Under the pieces are notes generated by a model that saw only the letters and a list, made by a program, of their open reading frames with translations, was not told the DNA's origin and made no database searches. Both the position numbers and the translations under genes were made by a program. This document shows positions 59,594-64,000 of a stretch of 64,000 nucleotides of DNA, piece by piece (within the stretch, counting starts at the first letter, position 1; each line of letters begins with the position of its first letter). Origin of the DNA: Phoronis australis (lineage: Eukaryota > Phoronida > Phoronidae). The stretch lies in assembly GCA_002633005.1 (NCBI GenBank), contig NMRA01000725.1, positions 1-64,000 of the forward strand, written 5' to 3'.

Positions 59594-60113
59594 ACGGTTC
59601 CTGAGTTTTCGTGACTGCTTACTCTCACATTGTAACCAACTGCCATCGGATTTTTACAGTATGGTTTGGAATTATGCATTTTAGGTTGATGTGTTTTCAT
59701 GAGCTCTGTTGGTAGAGTTTCATTTCTGTGTAGTGTGTCTCTATATTTGATTGATGTCACCCATTTAATGGATTTATTATTGCTTTTTTATGATTTACAT
59801 TTCAAGTTTGAGAACTGTTCACGCTTGGTATGTTTGCTCGTATTTAATAAAAACTCCTATGTCAGGAGAGCAGTAACATCAATGTTTTGCTTAGTGCTAT
59901 TTTCCATTAGTCCCCAGTTACATATAGTTTGCTCTACTTATTGTTTTGACCATGAGTGCTTGTGTTTAGTTTGTACGAACTTGGTTAGAGAATTTGGTTA
60001 ATCGTCGAATAAAAAGATTCCAGCTTGAACAGAGAGGAAATAGTCATGATTTTGCATCAAATGTTATCAATGTGTGTATTTATAGCTATGGTGATTGCGA
60101 AAATTATGCAAAC
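59594..60113. repeat. LINE 3' region, direct repeat R2
   Basis: The partner of 57733-58253. It continues to 60262, where the copy B ORF2 ends. Confidence 0.7.
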
Positions 60114-60262
60114 CCTTGGAAGGAAACTGCATGTGAGAGAGAGAAAGATAGGTTGTTTATTGCACTTGGAGCTAAGCTCATTTGTACATATTACATTGCA
60201 ACATTTGGTATAGGTGGCAATTTCATGTCCGGGTATTCAATACATATATGCATATTTACACG

Positions 60263-63200
60263 TTACAATGTTAGAGTTTCCAGTATAATACCATAAGCCT
60301 TTAATATAAATAAGGATTGTCTTTTCAAAAGATTTCCAGAGTTTGTTTTGAATAAGTATTTGACGTTTTCGATTTCAGTATGCTGTCGGCATATTTCTGG
60401 TAAAAAATTCTTTCTAATGTCGTTAAGTACGGGGCAGGTAAGTAATAAGTGTACTTCGTCTTCAATTTCTGAACGGTTGCAAATTTCGCAAAGTCTATCT
60501 TCCTTTGGAATTTCATGGTGCCTACCAGTTTCTATTTTCAGTTGGTGTCCTGAGCACCCGAATTTGGCTAAAATTCTACGTAGAGTTGGTGGTAATTGTA
60601 AAGATGTTCTTCACAAGATAAATCTGTTTTGATAACAGAGTAAAATGAGCACTTGCTATAGCTCTGCACTGATGTCCTCCATTCTTGGGCACCACAATCC
60701 AACAATCTTTGCTTAAATTCCGATATAAATAAATCAATGTTACCCGGTCCACTTTTCCATACCTCCCCAAACCCGTATCTGAATAAAATATCTTTAACTT
60801 CTCTGGCCCAATTTGCTCGTCCTTTTCACACTCTTCCCGCAGCATCCTGTAACTTTTCTTTGAGTGTCTGAGATTATTCATCTGTAGAATTTTGGTCCAG
60901 TAGATTATTGGTCTGCACAAGTATTTCACAGATAATAAATGCCTGCCGCATTCTCCTCTGGCCACAACGTTACTTGTTTTCTTTGGGACACCAGCAACCC
61001 ATTTACAGAAATCATTGTGAACACTTTCTATGTCTTTCGAATATACTGTACCCCATATATCAGCACCATATAACAATATAGGAACTACAATACTATCAAA
61101 CAATTTAAAACATGCATGCGGGGAATTACACTTCACTTTGCTTAAACATGCTTTTAACATGTTCATTGCTTTTCTAGCTTGTAAAGCTGATATTCTACAA
61201 TTTTCATTCCATTTTAATCTGCAAGAAAATGTCACACCAAGATACTTGTAATAAGATTTCGTGTCTTCCGATTTCTTATTGTAGAACCACCGTTCTTGTG
61301 CCGACAGAGTCCCACCTCGATTGAAGACAACAATATTTGTCTTATCAAGATTAACACAAAGACTCCAGTCCACACAGTATTTGTGCAATACATTTAATTT
61401 CCTCTGGAGACCAGGCACTGTGTCCGCCACAAGCACCAAATCGTCCGCAAACAATAACGAACTTAATTCACAATCATCACACTTGATTCCTTGTCCTCCA
61501 TTTTCTTTGACCTCTGACACCAGTCCGCTAACAAAAACAAAGAATAACCAAGGACTCAGTATACAACATTGTTTCACACCTCTCGTACAATCAAAAAAGG
61601 GTGTGTTTTGACTCTGTATTCTCACGCACGATTTCACTTCAGCATAAATATTTCTCAGGAGATTGAACATTTTCCCCGTGGAGATTATTTTTTAACAAAC
61701 AATAAAACAGACGTGTAGTTTCCAGACTGTCAAACGCCTTGCTTAAGTTCACAAAGGCACAGTACATTTTTCCACCTCTTTTTGATAAACTTATGTGGGC
61801 CAAAGCTTGTAGAACAAAAATGTTATCCACGGTCGAATAGCACACCCTAAATCCGGCTTGTTCCTCAGGGATACATTGCATTGCATCCGACCACTCAATC
61901 AGCCTTCTGTTTAATATTGCTTATGTTGTCAATTACAGAAATTCCCCTGTAATTATTTGGCTTATTTTTGCCTCCTTTCTTGTAGATTGGAACGATTATA
62001 CTCTTTCTCCAGTTCTCCGGGAATTTTCCTGTCGCCAGTACCTTGTTGAATAGTTTGCATAATACTTCAAGGATGTCACCAGTCAGTGCTTTGAAGAGTT
62101 CGTTTGGAATACCATCTTCTCCAGGAGTTTTGTTACTTTTAAGTTTACTTATTTCCTGATTGATTTCGGACATGTCAATTTCTATATTAAGTTGTACCAG
62201 GATTTCATCACCAGGTGTATTGGCACATCCATTGCAGCTTTCGTCGTGCTCTCGTGTTTCGTCCAGCAAATTATTAAGGAATTCCTTGTTTTCCCGTACA
62301 GGCTCAGTGTTCAAGAGTTTTTCAAAATAGTTATACCATTCGTTCGACGAAATATCCGCTTGTTGAATATTGTTCGGATTTATGATTGTCTTCACGTTTG
62401 CCCAGAATATTCTTGGATCAATCACTAATTAGGTTCTTTACCATTTGTTCGTTATAATTCTTCTTTTTTTCACGACAGGTTTCCTTAAATTGACTTTTCG
62501 TATCAATATAATTACGTAGTGTATCCACACACTTTGTGGATCTGAAAAGTTTCAATAAATTGTGTTTTTCTATTTTCTTTTGCTCGCAAACGTTGTCGAA
62601 CCACCTTGGCTGCTGCCAGTTCACTGCGGGTTTATTGCTTATTTTCATTTCATGGCCGCAAGCGTGGAATAATTCATTTATTAATTTAACTGCTTTGTTA
62701 ATATCCATATCGATGGCTGAAGATATTTGGGATAATTTCTCGGTGGTGTCAACGCTAGCTGCCCACTCTTTCTTAAAACTTGAAGATTTGTGTGGCTGCC
62801 ACTTGAGTCGGTGCAATGGGGTTGTTCTGACACTAGTGTTCGATCCGTCTGTATCAGCTTCCGTATGTTCTAGATAACGTAGAGTACACATGATAGGGAA
62901 ATGGTCTGACTGGTCGTAGTTTAATACTTCAAAGTCATTAATATATTCGAACAGAGATGCCTCGGCAATAACATAGTCAATAGTGCTGCATCCTCGAGTG
63001 CAGACGAACGAATAGTTTCCTTCTCTGTCTGAGGGGTATCTACCGTTAACTATGTGCGTACCATATACTGCCCAAAATTTGGCAAGTTCTTTGCCAAAGT
63101 AGTTAGATTTCGCATCTTGGTTGTTTCTTGGTTTTTCAAAATTATTTTGAACATATCAACAGTCGCTATTGGCAAGGACACTGATATTCGTGATATCGTC

Positions 63201-63731
63201 ATCTGGGATGTAGTCTCTGAGTGTAGCTGTCCTTGAATTAAAGTCACCTGTCAAAATAACGCGTGACTGGTTAAATTTCCCATTACTCTTTAAGCAGGTA
63301 AAGTCATCCTCGAGACGATCAACACTGCAGTCAGAAATGTCGTGGCTGTAGTATGCTGACTCTTCGGGAGGGAGATAAATAAAACCTATTATTACATCTG
63401 GCTTGTCTGAGCCTGCAAAGAAATCTTTGAGATGCAAATATACTCTGTCTTCCAAATTCTCACAGATGCGAGTTATTTTGGTTCCTAAATTGTTCTTTAC
63501 CATTACTGTCACTCCACCAGATACTTTGCCGTTATATATGTTTCGTACTGATGTGAACGTGGAATAATTTTCTAAGATATCGCCAAATTCATGCTCTGCT
63601 CTTGCGTGTGATTCAATGAATCCTATGAGGTCGTAGTTTCTAATTATTTTTTTAATTTCTCCTTTGTTTTGTCGTAGCTTACTTTCTAGCCCCCCTATGT
63701 TCCATGATCCTATTTTCATTTCTCTTGTCAT
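60263..63731 (-). pseudogene. LINE ORF2: endonuclease + reverse transcriptase, frameshifted
   Basis: It begins MTREMKIGSWNIGGLESKLR, the first strand of an AP-endonuclease fold, with GDFNSR and later DQSDHFPI marking its catalytic Asp/Asn and Asp-His. The RT follows: TPGEDGIPNELF, NWRKSIIVPIYKKG, EEQAGFR and the active-site FADD at 61440-61451. One conserved RT position is changed (GVKQCC where QGC is usual). A C-terminal knuckle C-x2-C-x9-H-x4-C lies at about 60434-60490. About 1150 codons would be present in an intact copy. The listed stop and frameshifts make it non-functional; some could be sequencing errors. Confidence 0.82.
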
Positions 63732-63737
63732 TGTTTG

Positions 63738-64000
63738 CTATTGACTGTCGTCCTCTTCATTTGTATCCGTTCTATCTCTGAAGATGTATCTATCCTCGTT
63801 GCAGACAACTTTGTCTATATGATCGTCATACAGGTACATTTTCCTGTTGTGATAATGCTTATCAAATTTTATTGTGGCTTCTATAAAATTATTGTCTCTT
63901 GAGAACTGCCATAACTTTGATCTAGCGATACGAACGTTCTTGCTGAAGTCTTCAGCCACCGAGTATTGAGTTTCACTCCTTAATTTTCTTTTGCCTTTTA
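63738..64000 (-). pseudogene. LINE ORF1, C-terminal end (partial)
   Basis: An open frame from the window edge to the stop at 63738. It reads KLRSETQYSVAEDFSKNV, then LWQFSRDNNFIEATIKFDKH, and ends in an acidic tail (TNEEDDSQ). It resembles the C-terminal part of LINE ORF1 nucleic-acid-binding proteins. Six bases separate its stop from the ORF2 start codon. Confidence 0.55.

Larger units (their letters stand above)
59594..64000 (-). mobile_element. LINE copy B (APE-type non-LTR retrotransposon), decayed
   Basis: Reading right to left there is the end of ORF1 (to 63738), ORF2 with endonuclease and reverse transcriptase (63731-60263), then about 670 bp of 3' region. The 5' end lies beyond the window. 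ORF2 is broken by at least five lesions: a nonsense codon at 63155, a frameshift near 62420, a 14-bp deletion near 61916, and frameshifts near 61680 and 60590. The endonuclease/RT layout and C-terminal Cys/His knuckle place it among APE-type LINEs (Jockey/CR1/I-like); the exact clade is not resolved. There is no poly(A) tail; the 3' end appears to be at the sequence ACGGTTCCTGAG (plus strand) beside the ambiguous base 59593. Confidence 0.85.

Noticed and set aside
59699-60296. Two 100-codon plus-strand frames in the LINE 3' region, also present in R1
   Set aside because: They are antisense to the LINE and interrupted differently in the two copies, so they are not maintained as coding sequence.
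1-64000. CRISPR arrays, bacterial operons, phage genes
   Set aside because: No regularly spaced short repeats with unique spacers and no compact gene runs; the window is clearly eukaryotic.

Overview
This is a eukaryotic nuclear window. It is AT-rich, has many introns with GT..AG splice signals, and carries non-LTR retrotransposons, a THAP-type DNA-transposon relic, Tc1-like and other short inverted-repeat elements, and diverged tandem repeats. Gene density, intron size (0.1-5 kb) and repeat content suggest an animal, most likely a marine invertebrate (a hemichordate or cephalochordate would fit). I cannot name the species. A few ambiguous bases (1709, 13937-13938, 43199, 59593) mark uncertain sequence; one lies exactly at a repeat junction.

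Layout: 1-10.75 kb holds no gene I can support, only a 122-bp hairpin (4501-4622) and a 10-bp-unit minisatellite (8443-8508). From 10.8 to 43.6 kb, one plus-strand gene fills the centre. I reconstructed 28 coding exons whose phases all agree (3504 nt, 1167 codons plus stop). The protein has N-terminal leucine-rich repeats with an LRR cap, a long helical middle, and a low-complexity C-terminal half with an Asn-rich tract. I do not recognise a named orthologue. Its introns carry Tc1-like MITEs, a 52-bp near-perfect palindrome and small tandem duplications.

From 43.6 to 51 kb lies a repeat-rich stretch: a 118-bp tandem repeat, the minus-strand 3' exon of an unidentified gene (45586-45913) with a poly(A) signal, and a diverged array of about 420-bp units (46.84-50.55 kb). 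The array is split by a 1.1-kb fold-back element that carries a broken THAP/transposase gene. Some array units contain a perfect DR1-type nuclear-receptor motif.

From 51.1 to 52.8 kb, on the minus strand, a compact three-exon gene encodes a divergent protein-kinase-like protein of 421 residues. It keeps the catalytic Lys/Asp/Asn/Asp but has LND in place of HRD and DFE in place of DFG.

From 54.9 to 57.3 kb there are three copies of one inverted-repeat element, one reversed and internally deleted. A fragment of the same family lies in intron 2 of the LRR gene. From 57.7 to 64.0 kb two copies of one APE-type LINE follow each other on the minus strand. Copy B (59.59-64.0 kb) is nearly full length but frameshifted. 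Copy A (57.73-59.59 kb) is deleted and has its RT segment inverted. No operon-like or multi-gene system is visible; the LRR and kinase genes are separate transcription units.
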